A stretch of DNA of 64,000 bases from assembly GCA_022539475.1 (NCBI GenBank), contig VCMS01000092.1, positions 203,289 to 267,288 on the forward strand, in the 5' to 3' direction. Position numbers and translations under genes: made by a program. Positions 45,139-54,577 of this stretch are shown here, in pieces. This stretch comes from Gracilaria domingensis. Lineage: Eukaryota > Rhodophyta > Florideophyceae > Gracilariales > Gracilariaceae. Within the stretch, counting starts at the first letter, position 1. Each line of letters opens with the position of its first letter. The notes beneath the pieces were generated by a model, which was given only the letters and a program-made list of their open reading frames with translations, did no database searches and was not told the origin of the DNA.

Positions 45139-48100
45139 TCAAACTTCTATGTGGATCACACCACCGGCTTCGCGGAACTTCTCGTGCTTCACTCGCGCAA
45201 GTGGCTTATTCAGCATGTCGGCAACCATGGAATCCGTCGGGCAGTAGAACAGCACAATCGACTTGGCCTGCAGAGCTTCTCGAGTGAAGTGGAACCGAAT
45301 GTCAATGTGCTTGGTTCGCCTGTTCACCACTCCATTTCGAGCAAGGTCAATGCTGCCCTGGTTGTCAACATACATGGGAGTGGGTTCAACCAGCAGCTTC
45401 ACAGACCCGTCTGCTTCCATACCAATCACACTGCCAATGCCGTTCCAAAGTCGCCTAAGCCAGATCGCCTCCTTGGTGCCAGAGCACAAGCTCACGTACT
45501 CAGCCTCTGCACTCGACAGAGCAACTACCTCCTGTTGACGAGAAGACCACGACACAGCACCACCGCACATCATGAACAAGTATCCACTAGTGGACTTGCG
45601 GTTGGCAACATCGCCAGCCCAGTCAGAGTCCACATAGCCGTGCAGTTGCAAATCGGTGCTGGAGCCATACGTCAACCCGAACGTGGTAGTGCCATTGAGG
45701 TAGCGAAGAACACGCTTGACCGCCTTCCAGTGAGTGTTTCCCGGCTTCTCAACATACTTGGCCAGCTTAGCCACAGCATATGAGATGTCTGGACGAGTTC
45801 CCACAGAGAGATACATGAGGCAGCCAATCGCCTGACGATACGGTACATGCGTGAGCACTTCCTCCTCAACAGACAAGTCCACACCGCACTCCATAGGAGT
45901 GTCAACGGGTTTCGACAGCTGCATGCCAAATCGCTCCAGGACCTTGTTCGTGTACGCTGACTGAGTCAAGTACAGCTCTCGCTTGGTTCTGTCTCGATGG
46001 ATTTCAAATCCAAGAACCATGCGAGCTTCTTTGAGGTCCTTCATGCGGAAACGACTTGACAGCTCTGCCTTCACACGTTCCACGGTTTTCATGCTCGGAC
46101 TCGCAATCAGCAAGTCGTCAACATACAGAGCAATGATAACCAAGAAACCCAGTATGATCCCGGTGTAGACACACTCGTCTGCGTCATTCGGCTTGAGGTG
46201 CATTTCACCAACAAGGAAGGCGTATATCTTGGCGTGCCACTGTCTTGGTGCTTGTCTAAGCCCATAGATCGCTTTCTTCAGTCGGCACACCAAGTCCTCC
46301 TTTCCCTGCTGTGTGAATCCCATTGGCTGCTCCATGTACACTGTCTCGTCAAGGTCACCGTTCAGAAAGGCAGTCTTCACATCCATCTGGTGCAAGTGGA
46401 AGTCTCGTACGGCAGTCACTGACAGGATCATTCTGATGGATGTGAACTTCACCACAGGTGCAAATGTCTCTGAGAAGTCCACACCCTCGATCTGCAGGAA
46501 GCCTCTTGCAACTACACGAGCCTTGTAACGCACTGTCGGTTCACCAGATGACGAAGCCTCATACTTCTGTACATACACCCACTTGGACGAAATCACGTTG
46601 CTGTCTGCTGGCCTTGGCACTAGATCCCATGTGTCATGCTCCATCAATGACTCGTACTCACTCTTCATCGCCTTCTTCCAAGCTTCGGAATCAGGACGTG
46701 ACACTGCGTCACCGTACGACGAAGGAGTATCATCACTGGCTGTAAGGAAAGCACTGGCACCACGCCACCACGAGGATGGCGTCTTTCTCTGACGTGTGGA
46801 TCTACGAAGGGGCTGCGTCTCTGTCACTTCCGGCTCATCTTGTGGAACTGGTGTGGTGTCTTCATCCGTACTGGCATTCGTGGTACTCTCATGAGAAGCT
46901 GGTGCAGAAGGATCATCTTCAGAATGATCGGCGGATGTGTCGGAGGTTGGGGCTTCAGCAGATACCGACTTGTCGACCAAGTCGATATCCGCATAGTCCT
47001 CGTGTTCAGAGTGCTCGTCACTTTCAGTTGCAGAGCACTCGTCAAACCTCACATCTCGTGACACAATCACCTTCTTCTTCTGGCTGTCCCACAACTTGTA
47101 CCCGTGGGAGCCTGAAGTGTACCCAATGAAGATGGCTTCCACTGCACGCTCTTCCAGCTTCTTCAACTTGTGATCAACCACCTTGTACCAGCAACGGCTA
47201 CCAAACACACGCAGATTGCTCAGATCAGGCTTCTGTCCATGCCACAGCTCAAACGGCGTCACGTCACTCGGAAGCGCTTTGCAGGTCACTCTGTTGCGCA
47301 CATACACAGAAACATTCAGAGCCTCAGCCCAAAAGCTTTTTGGCACATTCTTGTGATGCAACATCGACCTGACCAAGTCCATGAGTGTGCGGTTGAACCT
47401 CTCGGCAAGCCCGTTCTGCTGTGGATTATAAGGCACAGTTCGCTGATGCTCAATACCGTACTGCTCAAGCTTTTCGGAGAACCGATTGGACAAGTACTCA
47501 CCACCATTGTCAGTGCGTAATGCACGCAACACACTCTTGCGAGCGGTGATGGTTAACACTTTCCTGCCCATCTGGTTCTCCACAAACCTGAGCCACTTGA
47601 TGAACATCCGGAACACCTCATCCTTCGTCTTGAGCATGTACAAGAAGCAGTAGCGGCTGTGGTCATCGATGAATGTGACAAAGTAGTGCGAGCCTCCCAA
47701 GGACTTCACGTTCACTGGACCCGATATATCAGAGTGTACCAGGTCCAGTACGTGTTCAGCTCGTTCCCCCCCTTGCTTGGGAGTCGGAGCACGGGTTGCT
47801 TTGCCCACTACACAAGAGCCACACACATCCAGCTTCTGAGCCACATCCACATTCAGACCTGACACAACACCGTTTCGAGCCATCTGCTTGATGCCTTCCA
47901 CATTCACATGAGCCATTCGAGCATGCCAAAGAGACAAGTCTGACACAAGCGCACTGTCCGTGTCCGTGAACTGATCTGCAGCAGTGCAAAGGTAGTACAG
48001 GTCTTTGACGCGGCGCCCAACGGCAACCACTTTTGACCCCTTGTACACACATACCTTTTCTTTGTCAAACACTACCGTGCAGCCCAGATCACAAATCTGT

Positions 48101-48657
48101 GACACAGACAACAAATGGTACCGTAAGTTGGGCACGTGTACCACCTGCCTTAGCTTGCACTTACGCTTGGACCCTTCAACTGTCAGATCGAGCTCCACAC
48201 TTCCGTGACCAACAGACTGCAACTTGGAATCATTGCCGATGCTCACACCCGACGACACCTTTGTCTCGTACGTTTGGAACATTGAGTCATCATAAGTCAT
48301 GTGCGCAGTAGCTCCAGAGTCAACAATCCAGTCACTGTTAGTGGCCTTGTCGGCACCATTCGCAATGAGGCATACAAAGTCAGAATCGCTGCCGCCCGTA
48401 CCTTGCTCATCGTTGAGCGCGGTATGTACACTTGGGTGAGCAGCATCGATCTGATCCTTGTTAGCCCCATCACGTTGCTTTTTGAAACAGTTCTTCTGGA
48501 TATGACCCTTTATGCCACAATAGTAACACACAACCGACTTCAATGACTTCCTACGAAACTGGCGTCCCAAGAGTGCAGCATCACCACCGGACTCCTCCTT
48601 GGCACGATCACTCATACGTTGCTCTTCTTGCAATAGACGGCTCTTCACAAACTCCAT
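45139..48657 (-). CDS. Copia pol polyprotein (1172 codons), intact
   Basis: One uninterrupted frame carries, in order: a CCHC zinc knuckle (CYYCGIKGHIQKNC, residues 44-57), the aspartic protease motif (IVDSGATAH, about 111-119), GAG-pre-integrase (LWHARMAHVN), and the integrase with D, D and E (HSDISGP, RTDNGGEY, GLAERFNRTL). Then come an acidic linker, the RVT_2 reverse transcriptase (QMDVKTAFLNGDL, IYGLRQAPRQWH, YVDDLLIA) and RNase H (GYVDSDWAGD, SSAEAEYVSL, YVDNQGS), ending HIEV and stop at 45139. All catalytic residues are present. The zinc knuckle, normally the end of Gag, lies in this frame, so pol must have been continuous with gag. It would make the capsid-linked replication and integration enzymes. 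Confidence 0.95.
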   Translation of the reverse strand: MEFVKSRLLQEEQRMSDRAKEESGGDAALLGRQFRRKSLKSVVCYYCGIKGHIQKNCFKKQRDGANKDQIDAAHPSVHTALNDEQGTGGSDSDFVCLIANGADKATNSDWIVDSGATAHMTYDDSMFQTYETKVSSGVSIGNDSKLQSVGHGSVELDLTVEGSKRKCKLRQVVHVPNLRYHLLSVSQICDLGCTVVFDKEKVCVYKGSKVVAVGRRVKDLYYLCTAADQFTDTDSALVSDLSLWHARMAHVNVEGIKQMARNGVVSGLNVDVAQKLDVCGSCVVGKATRAPTPKQGGERAEHVLDLVHSDISGPVNVKSLGGSHYFVTFIDDHSRYCFLYMLKTKDEVFRMFIKWLRFVENQMGRKVLTITARKSVLRALRTDNGGEYLSNRFSEKLEQYGIEHQRTVPYNPQQNGLAERFNRTLMDLVRSMLHHKNVPKSFWAEALNVSVYVRNRVTCKALPSDVTPFELWHGQKPDLSNLRVFGSRCWYKVVDHKLKKLEERAVEAIFIGYTSGSHGYKLWDSQKKKVIVSRDVRFDECSATESDEHSEHEDYADIDLVDKSVSAEAPTSDTSADHSEDDPSAPASHESTTNASTDEDTTPVPQDEPEVTETQPLRRSTRQRKTPSSWWRGASAFLTASDDTPSSYGDAVSRPDSEAWKKAMKSEYESLMEHDTWDLVPRPADSNVISSKWVYVQKYEASSSGEPTVRYKARVVARGFLQIEGVDFSETFAPVVKFTSIRMILSVTAVRDFHLHQMDVKTAFLNGDLDETVYMEQPMGFTQQGKEDLVCRLKKAIYGLRQAPRQWHAKIYAFLVGEMHLKPNDADECVYTGIILGFLVIIALYVDDLLIASPSMKTVERVKAELSSRFRMKDLKEARMVLGFEIHRDRTKRELYLTQSAYTNKVLERFGMQLSKPVDTPMECGVDLSVEEEVLTHVPYRQAIGCLMYLSVGTRPDISYAVAKLAKYVEKPGNTHWKAVKRVLRYLNGTTTFGLTYGSSTDLQLHGYVDSDWAGDVANRKSTSGYLFMMCGGAVSWSSRQQEVVALSSAEAEYVSLCSGTKEAIWLRRLWNGIGSVIGMEADGSVKLLVEPTPMYVDNQGSIDLARNGVVNRRTKHIDIRFHFTREALQAKSIVLFYCPTDSMVADMLNKPLARVKHEKFREAGGVIHIEV

Positions 48658-49172
48658 GTGAGTTGGCGATCTCCGATCGTGGTGTCAATTGCAACAATGA
48701 GGTGCTCAAAACGATCCGGAAGTCCACATAGAGCAGCCATAGCAATGTCCTCTTCTTCAACGTTGACGTCCATACTCTTGAGGTCGGAGGCCAAGTGCCG
48801 AACACGATTGATGAATTGCAACATCTTCTCGTCCTCGCGCATTTTGACAGAGTAGAAAGCACGTCTGGCGTTGATTCGGTTCAGAAGAGTCTTACGTTGA
48901 AACACATTGCAAATGGCCTTCCATGCGTCAGCAGCAGTCTCGATGTCTCGAATGTGATCCAAGTGCTCGTCGGCAAGCGTGAGTCCAATGATAGCTCTAG
49001 CCCTTTCGTCGCGGATTTGCCACTTTACCAGTTCCTCTTCATCCGTGGGTGCAGAAGTGGTGAGATGGTTCTTGAGGTCTTTCAGTGCAAGTACATACTG
49101 AATCTTCTGCTTCCAAGTATGGAAGTTATCCTCACCCAACTTCTCGATCTTGAGCCCACTAAACGAGTCCAT
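48645..49172 (-). CDS. Copia gag (N-terminal capsid part), one frame off pol
   Basis: The likely start is the ATG at 49172 (MDSFSGLKIEKLGEDNFHTW), a typical UBN2-type Gag start. The open frame reaches further upstream, but that part is a Cys/Leu/Val run from a GTT-rich leader. Conserved Gag text follows (DLKNHLTTSAPTDEEELVKW, AFYSVKMREDEKMLQFINRV). The frame ends at 48645, twelve bases past the start of the pol ORF. The match to a single Gag-Pol is restored by a one-base offset near CTCACATGGAG. No slippery heptamer is evident there, so a one-base deletion in this copy is more likely than programmed frameshifting. Confidence 0.88.
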   Translation of the reverse strand: MDSFSGLKIEKLGEDNFHTWKQKIQYVLALKDLKNHLTTSAPTDEEELVKWQIRDERARAIIGLTLADEHLDHIRDIETAADAWKAICNVFQRKTLLNRINARRAFYSVKMREDEKMLQFINRVRHLASDLKSMDVNVEEEDIAMAALCGLPDRFEHLIVAIDTTIGDRQLTWSL

Positions 49173-50400
49173 GATGTAAGAGAGGAACTGCAGCGAACCA
49201 GATAATGCGGTGGCAGACAGGCGGCAATAGCAAACGACAGCGGTAAACAACAACAGCAAACAACAACAAACAACAACAAACAACAATAACAACAAACAAC
49301 AACAACAATAAAGATGAATAGTCGGGTGCAAAAGGAACTAAGATTCCTGGTACCCTAGGGAGTCGGACCCCTGACCCCCGGAGACTCTCCGGGTAAGAAA
49401 CGACTTCTGCAGTCTACCTCCTCCTGCGTTCTAGGAGAAGGTGCGTCGCTCTCTACGAGACTTCCAGAGGATGGTTAATGACCGAAGATATGCCTTCACC
49501 AAGTAAAACCCTCTCTGGTCTCTTGCAAGAACTTGCGCGACCCTGAAACTGCAGGTACTATGACAAACCGAGGTACGCTTCTAGCAAGCAAACAATGAAG
49601 TTCACAAGCGGCCTGATCCTAAAAAGGAGGTCAGCCTACGACACGTCGCCTCCCCGCACCACCGAAGCAGTACGGATCAAAAGCTCGTTTCAGTTTGCCT
49701 TCGCCACAGATCAAGAACCCAACACAAAGTCAGGTCAGCAACAATAAAGGTGGACCACCTCCTGTCCAGTGCAGTACGTCACGGCACCCCGTCCACAAAT
49801 GCCCCCGCGAAGAATACCAGGTCTTTCGACCGACACCGTTATCTGCCCCTAAGGACCGGTGGGAAACTCGCAAGACGGAACAAATGCTTTGGTTCAAGCC
49901 GCCAGACTAACGTCCCCGATTGCTCGGATCAACCGCTCGTCGCACCGAAACTCAAGTGATCACCACACCTGCCGAGCACACACGCAGTGCACGGACTTCA
50001 ACAGAAACGAATGCTGAGCACAACACACAAGTGCACAGACTTCAACAACACAAGGTCCTCAACCTCTCGGATCAGAACCCACAAAGACGACGTGGGGATC
50101 CCAACAATAATAACAGAGGGAGACCAAACGAAGCGGATAGCGATCGACAACACGGGCAACAACGAGCGCCCAAACACAATCACGATAGAAAGTCAACGTC
50201 GAACCACCACCAACAAAACGCCCTCAGGGAGGAACGAACGACCGAAAGAAGAAAGTCAACACCGACCAACGATACGGTCAACACACCCGACGCAACGGAG
50301 AAGGGAACGAAAGGGAAAACAGCGAAGCGGATGAACGGCGGTGAGGGAGAGCGGCGAGAATCAGCGGCGAGAGGGAACGATAACGGCAGAGGTCAGCGGG
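49173..50400 (-). other. Copia leader (5' UTR) between primer site and gag
   Basis: About 1.2 kb without a clear gene on the sense (minus) strand, long for a copia leader. Just upstream of the gag ATG there is a GTT-rich microsatellite on the minus strand (plus strand CAA-rich, about 49248-49312). The antisense (plus) strand is open at 49695-49910 and 49920-50447 with hydrophilic, Asn/Thr/Arg-rich text (HNTQVHRLQQHKVLNLS), which I take as compositional. Confidence 0.6.
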
Positions 50401-50415
50401 GCTGGGCCCATAACC
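50401..50415 (-). promoter_or_regulatory. Primer binding site: half-tRNA initiator Met
   Basis: The minus strand reads GGTTATGGGCCCAGC directly after the 5' LTR end. This is complementary to the anticodon arm of eukaryotic initiator tRNA-Met (GCTGGGCCCATAACC, CAT anticodon). From memory it is the same internal-tRNA priming site used by Drosophila copia, not the 3' CCA-end site (TGGTATCAGAGC) of most plant copia elements. It also fixes the LTR boundary. Confidence 0.88.
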
Positions 50416-51200
50416 TGATAGAGGTTGAAGCTGAAAGGGAAGGTTGAAGAAAGGATGGGGAATGAAGGGAAGTTCGCCAGCTCTGGCTCGGAATTTACTT
50501 GGAGGCGCTCGAGTCACCGCTTATATAGAACTACTTTGCGCAACCATCGCACAACTCCAACTCCAAGCAATACCTAAACCACTAGCTAGAGACACTCAAT
50601 ACTACCAATCATCTTCTAACATAACATGGTAACACTGCCACACTATCATGACAGCTTACAACAACAAAGCACAACAACGCACAACAGTGCACAACCGTGC
50701 ACATCAAGTTACGTGCCTACACATAACCATGACCATGCACAGATTCACATAGTGCCAACACACTGTAATCCGTACACGCCACCATAACAGTTACGTACAA
50801 GCTCACCAACTAACACGTCACCACAAACTCACTCCAAGTCCTACGTCACCAACAATACCACAGTGTAAACCTCTTGACAGCGCATCTACTCTTCACCATA
50901 GTGCCAAAGTCACATGAAGCTGTCCTACATGTCCACGTACATACGTGTGTACTCTGTGCATCATGTACAGTATACCCAGTGTACTAGCTACACACGTGTA
51001 CCCCGGAAACAACCCATTAGCGCCACAACACTTGTACGAACCACAATGCATATGACCATTTGCAGTAGCCAATCAGAAGCCCGTTTCACGTTGAGTTTGC
51101 GCAGAGGCGCATATGCGCTTTTCCAACGGCACCCTCCAAAACAGCCCATGCTCCCCACAACTTTTGGTTTTCAGTGACAGCACAGGGTCAACATCCAACA
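50416..51200 (-). repeat. 5' LTR of the copia element
   Basis: TGTTGGATGTTGACC at 51200 to CTCTATCA at 50416 on the minus strand. The TATA box CTATATAAG lies at about 50520-50528 on the minus strand and should drive transcription toward gag. The sequence is about 98 percent like the 3' LTR by eye. Confidence 0.93.
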
Positions 51201-51709
51201 TCAAGTGGCTCGGGTTTGTGGAGAACCAGATGGGCAGGAAGGTGCTTACCATCACCGCTCGTAAAAGTGTGCTGCGTGCTTTGCGCACAGACAACGGTGG
51301 TGAGTACCTGTCCAATCGATTCTCCGAGAAACTGCAGCAGTACGGTATTGAGCATCAGCGAACTGTGCCTTACTATCCACAGCAGAACGGGCTTGCCGAG
51401 AGTTTCAATCGCACACTCATGGACTTGGTAAGGTCAATGTTGCATCACAAGAATGTGCCAAAAAGCTTTTGGGCTGAAGCTCTGAATGTTTCTGTGTATG
51501 TGCGCAACAGAGTGACCTGCAAAGCGCTTCCGAGTGACGTAACTCCGTTTGAGCTGTGGCATGGACAGAAGCCTGATCTGAGCAATCTGCGTGTGTTTGG
51601 TAGCCGTTTCTGGTACAAGGTGGTTGATCACAAGTTGAAGAAGCTGGAAGAGCGTGCAGTGGAAGCCATCTTCATTGGGTACGCTTCAGGCTCCCACAGA
51701 TACTGTTGA
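51201..51709 (+). mobile_element. Copia integrase fragment, inverted relative to the full element
   Basis: The plus strand encodes part of the same copia integrase: KWLGFVENQMGRKVL, RTDNGGEYLSNRFSEKL, GLAESFNRTLMDLV, then FGSRFWYKVVDHKL. It corresponds to the minus-strand region at about 47.1-47.6 kb of the neighbouring element, with several silent and a few amino-acid changes (AER to AES). It starts exactly at the outer edge of the 5' LTR and ends at an LTR-B start, with the rest of pol missing. Confidence 0.9.
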
Positions 51710-52050
51710 TGTTGGGTCATGGTCGAGTGCCTGTCAGTCCTTCAAGGGTGCTCCAAGTACTTGGAATACAAAGTTGCAGGGGAGCATGGGCACTTTTGGG
51801 CACCCTCGCGCGAAAGGCGCATCGTCTGTGTTCTGCAAAGTGGAATATAGTCTGTTCGCTTTGGAAACTAAGCTAGTTTTGGGTCTATTTGGGGCGCGCG
51901 AGGGGGTAGCAGAGGCTGGCACTCAAAAAATCAAGAAATTTTGGAATATTAAATTCCATCTCGCGCAGTTTAGTTCTTGGGTCCCCTAGTTTTTGTAGAG
52001 GTTCTACTTCGCCGCACCACCCCATTCACTCTTTTCCGCGACCCTCTCTC
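51706..52050 (+). repeat. LTR-B copy, plus orientation
   Basis: It starts TGTTGATGTTGGGTCATGG and matches the other LTR-B copies for about 130 bp (gtcagtccttcaag, gggagcatgggcactttt, aggcgcat). It then diverges, and its right end is not clear. Confidence 0.6.
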
Positions 52051-52289
52051 AAAACTGCACTCGTGCTAGTTTGCGTTTCCATTTTCTCCCATGTTGCAAT
52101 GCCAATCGCAACTCATCCCACCTCAATCATCCCATCACTTCTTCCCAGTCCACATCAACCCCGCTATTTACCCATTACTCGCCCATCACGCGTTCGCATC
52201 CTCTCTCTCCGTCTCCGTAAACGTCATTTTGTAGAAGTCAGGTGGACAACCCTCCCCCTTCTCGTATACCCGCCTCGCCCAAAACGGCT

Positions 52290-53219
52290 TCACATCCCTC
52301 CCATCCTTCTCTCCTTCTGTCCACTCAGAATCCCCTTCGCAGTCCGCGCTACCTCCGCCGCACTCCTAAACCCAGTCACCACCGGAGCTCCGACTCCCTC
52401 CCGCGGCACCTCATCCACCACCTTCTTCATCTCCTTACGCCTCTTCTTCAGACGGCTCTTCCCATCCCCAACCCCACCACCCTTTGTCTTCGGTGTCACA
52501 GGAGACCCCTTCTGCACCGCCACCCTTCCCACACTTCCCTTCTCCGTCTTTCCCTCCACACCTCCTTTCACCGTCTCCTCTTCCACCAATCTTTGCCTCT
52601 TGCACAGCTCCTTCACCTCCTTCTCCAGCACGTCCAACCTCTCGTTCAGAACCCTATTCTCCTCCTGCAACTCTCCAACCTCCCTTCCCGCACACTCCAC
52701 TATCCCATACACATGATTTCTCAGCTCCACTCCCAATACCGACAACGAATTCCGCAGGCTTGAAATCGCCTCAACCGAAACACCACTACCACCCCCACTC
52801 AGCACCACACCGCCCATTTCCGTTACAATCTCCACAATTCCATCGTCCAGTTGCTCCTTCATCACCAACCCCAACATCCCCACCCTCGCCTTCATCTCCC
52901 CCACAAACCGCATCTCCCTGTTACCCTCTCCGCCCCCACTCTCTATCTGGTCTCCAACCTCTAACTGACTCAGATGGACCGCACCCCTTCTCTCCAATGC
53001 GACCCCCTCCACCTCCAATTCTACACCCTTCTCCACCTCATCACCATCCCCTCTCCTCGCCTCACACTTCTTTCCTTCATCAGCCACTTCGTTCTTCTGC
53101 GACATCCGACCAGCCGCCGTAATCACGTCCTCTTCCCGCTTTGGTGACGGCGTCGGCGGTATCTCCTCCCCCTCCAACAGCGCCAACAGCTCCTCATCCT
53201 TCACGTATCCGTTCGACAT
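52290..53219 (-). CDS. Intact coiled-coil protein, about 309 aa, unrecognised
   Basis: The minus-strand frame is open from 53315, but the ATG at 53219 (MSNGYVKDEELLALLEGEE) is the likelier start. Residues before it are Leu-rich leader text. The protein is Glu/Lys/Gly/Val-rich. A strong heptad coiled coil lies near residues 190-235 (ELQEENRVLNERLDVLEKEV), and the C-terminus is basic (RLKKRRKEMKKVVDEV). The coding strand is markedly purine-rich. No stops or frameshifts occur, unlike the host genes around it. A coiled coil followed by a basic tail fits an ORF1/gag-like protein of a retroelement, or a structural host protein. No family was recognised. Confidence 0.6.
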   Translation of the reverse strand: MSNGYVKDEELLALLEGEEIPPTPSPKREEDVITAAGRMSQKNEVADEGKKCEARRGDGDEVEKGVELEVEGVALERRGAVHLSQLEVGDQIESGGGEGNREMRFVGEMKARVGMLGLVMKEQLDDGIVEIVTEMGGVVLSGGGSGVSVEAISSLRNSLSVLGVELRNHVYGIVECAGREVGELQEENRVLNERLDVLEKEVKELCKRQRLVEEETVKGGVEGKTEKGSVGRVAVQKGSPVTPKTKGGGVGDGKSRLKKRRKEMKKVVDEVPREGVGAPVVTGFRSAAEVARTAKGILSGQKERRMGGM

Positions 53220-53859
53220 CTTCAGAAGAAGAAGTAGTAGTTGGATCGAAGTTTCCGCTGCGATACAGTGCAATCGAGCTAAACTGTGCTGTCCACCCCC
53301 ACTGTCCAGCCACACGGGCTATATCCAGCACCATGATTGTCCCTGTTTCCCTCATCCAATTTCCCGCCAAAACATCTACTGTACACCTTCGCACCTTCCA
53401 CTATTTGAGCGCCACCTCTCTGTCTCCTCTTTCGCGCTCACATAATCCCCACCCACCTCGCCTCGACCGGCGATATTTTTCTCTTCCACCATAACCTCAC
53501 TCGATGGTTATAGCAAAACAGGAAGATATTGCCAGTGGAGGCAAGCTAAGGACTAGTGATTGTACTTAGATTTGCTCACCCTCTGTCTCGACTGGGGGCA
53601 TGTTCTTCTTCCGTCACATCCTTTGTGGGTTGTGACAAAAAAAGAATATGTCACCACTCGACACCGGATGGGTAACAATGGTAGCACGTAGAGTAGTTCA
53701 TCCTCCCTCTCAGCGTCCACTGGGGATATATTTATGTTCTCTCACATCCTTTCCCGGTTGTCATACAAGAGAAATACATCTCCAATGGAGACGGAGAATT
53801 TAGTTGTGATAACACGTAAAGGTAACAATGTAATAAACAATAAATTTATGCTACTATCT
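53220..53859. other. Spacer upstream of the coiled-coil ORF
   Basis: No gene. Two stretches near 53600-53640 and 53735-53780 share a loose pattern (ttct-tcacatccttt-gggttgt), a possible diverged short repeat. The first ~150 bp would hold the promoter of the minus-strand ORF. Confidence 0.35.
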
Positions 53860-54235
53860 CTAACCAACCTTTCGAAAACCAGCTATGACATGAGCTGGGT
53901 TACTCGAGCCAAAGATGGCAGATCCTGCAACTGAAATGTTTGCACCGGCCTTCACTACTGCTTTCACAGTACTCAGTCCAATACCCCCATCCACCTGTAT
54001 CCCTATTCTTGGGTACAACTCCCTTGCATGTCGCACCTTATCAAGAACACCCTCCATGAACGCCTGTCCTCCAAACCCTGGCTCCACCGTCATCAACAAT
54101 AACATGTCTACAACTCCTTCCTTCATAAGTGCTTCTACGACCTTTATAGACGTATTCGGGCGCAATCCAACTCCATCCTTTTAATTATGGCAGTCCGAGT
54201 GAAGCTATAAAACCCGTTCACGTCATTTATGAAGC
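53860..54235 (-). pseudogene. RPE: Ribulose-phosphate 3-epimerase, C-terminal half only
   Basis: RPE interconverts ribulose-5-phosphate and xylulose-5-phosphate in the pentose phosphate and Calvin cycles. The minus-strand ORF has LRPNTS-like text, VDMLLLMTVEPGFGGQAF (active-site loop), IQVDGGIG and GSAIFG, ending at 53860. About 110 of some 225 residues are present. Upstream, a TAA at 54181-54183 and a one-base offset interrupt the preceding stretch (TAIIK), and the first half, with the metal-site His and Asp, is gone. It is a truncated pseudogene. Confidence 0.88.
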
Positions 54236-54577
54236 CAAAATGGCTCCTTTCATGCTGTATTCAAGCTCCCCGTAACTCGTACTTTACAACTACTTTACAA
54301 CTCAGGTTCGAAATCAGTTTCATTCATTGTACACTTTCTACTCTTCCACTTACTTTTCATAAAACATCATCACACTTTGTGGCTTGTCGTCTCATACAAG
54401 GCCTATCATTCATTCAGTACAATCACATATCATACATTTCGCTCACTTTCACAAAGTGAACCATGTTCCCGTTCTGCGCTTCCCAACCGTTTGTACTTAA
54501 GTATCACTCTTTACCCCAGCAGTTCTCCGCCCCATCTTCCATTTCTATCGTCACACAAAAACATTCGAACACTTGCA
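54236..54577. other. Likely promoter region of the ketopantoate-reductase-like gene
   Basis: AT-rich, with no ORF of note except a frame that runs into the downstream gene. No TATA box could be assigned. Confidence 0.35.

Larger units (their letters stand above)
44333..51200 (-). mobile_element. Full-length Ty1/copia retrotransposon, about 6.87 kb
   Basis: Two direct repeats of about 785 bp (44333-45118 and 50416-51200) flank, on the minus strand, a primer binding site, a 1.2-kb leader, gag, a 1172-codon pol and a polypurine tract, in the standard copia order. By eye the LTRs differ at about 14 positions, so the insertion is young relative to the broken genes nearby. The bases next to the two ends (ggaag left, tcaag right) do not form a clear 5-bp target duplication. 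One flank may therefore have changed by recombination after insertion. The only visible defect is a one-base frame change between gag and pol. Fragments of the same family lie at 13.2, 37.1, 38.5 and 51.2 kb. Confidence 0.95.

Noticed and set aside
50401-50415. tRNA-iMet gene
   Set aside because: Only the 15-base anticodon-arm segment matches, with no acceptor, D or T arms around it. Its place next to the LTR identifies a primer site.
49695-50447. Plus-strand ORFs in the copia leader as an antisense gene
   Set aside because: Low-complexity Asn/Thr/Arg/Gln text, no domain, and explained by the composition of the leader.
52063-53122. Pro/Ser/His-rich plus-strand ORFs
   Set aside because: They are shadows of the purine-rich coiled-coil ORF on the minus strand.
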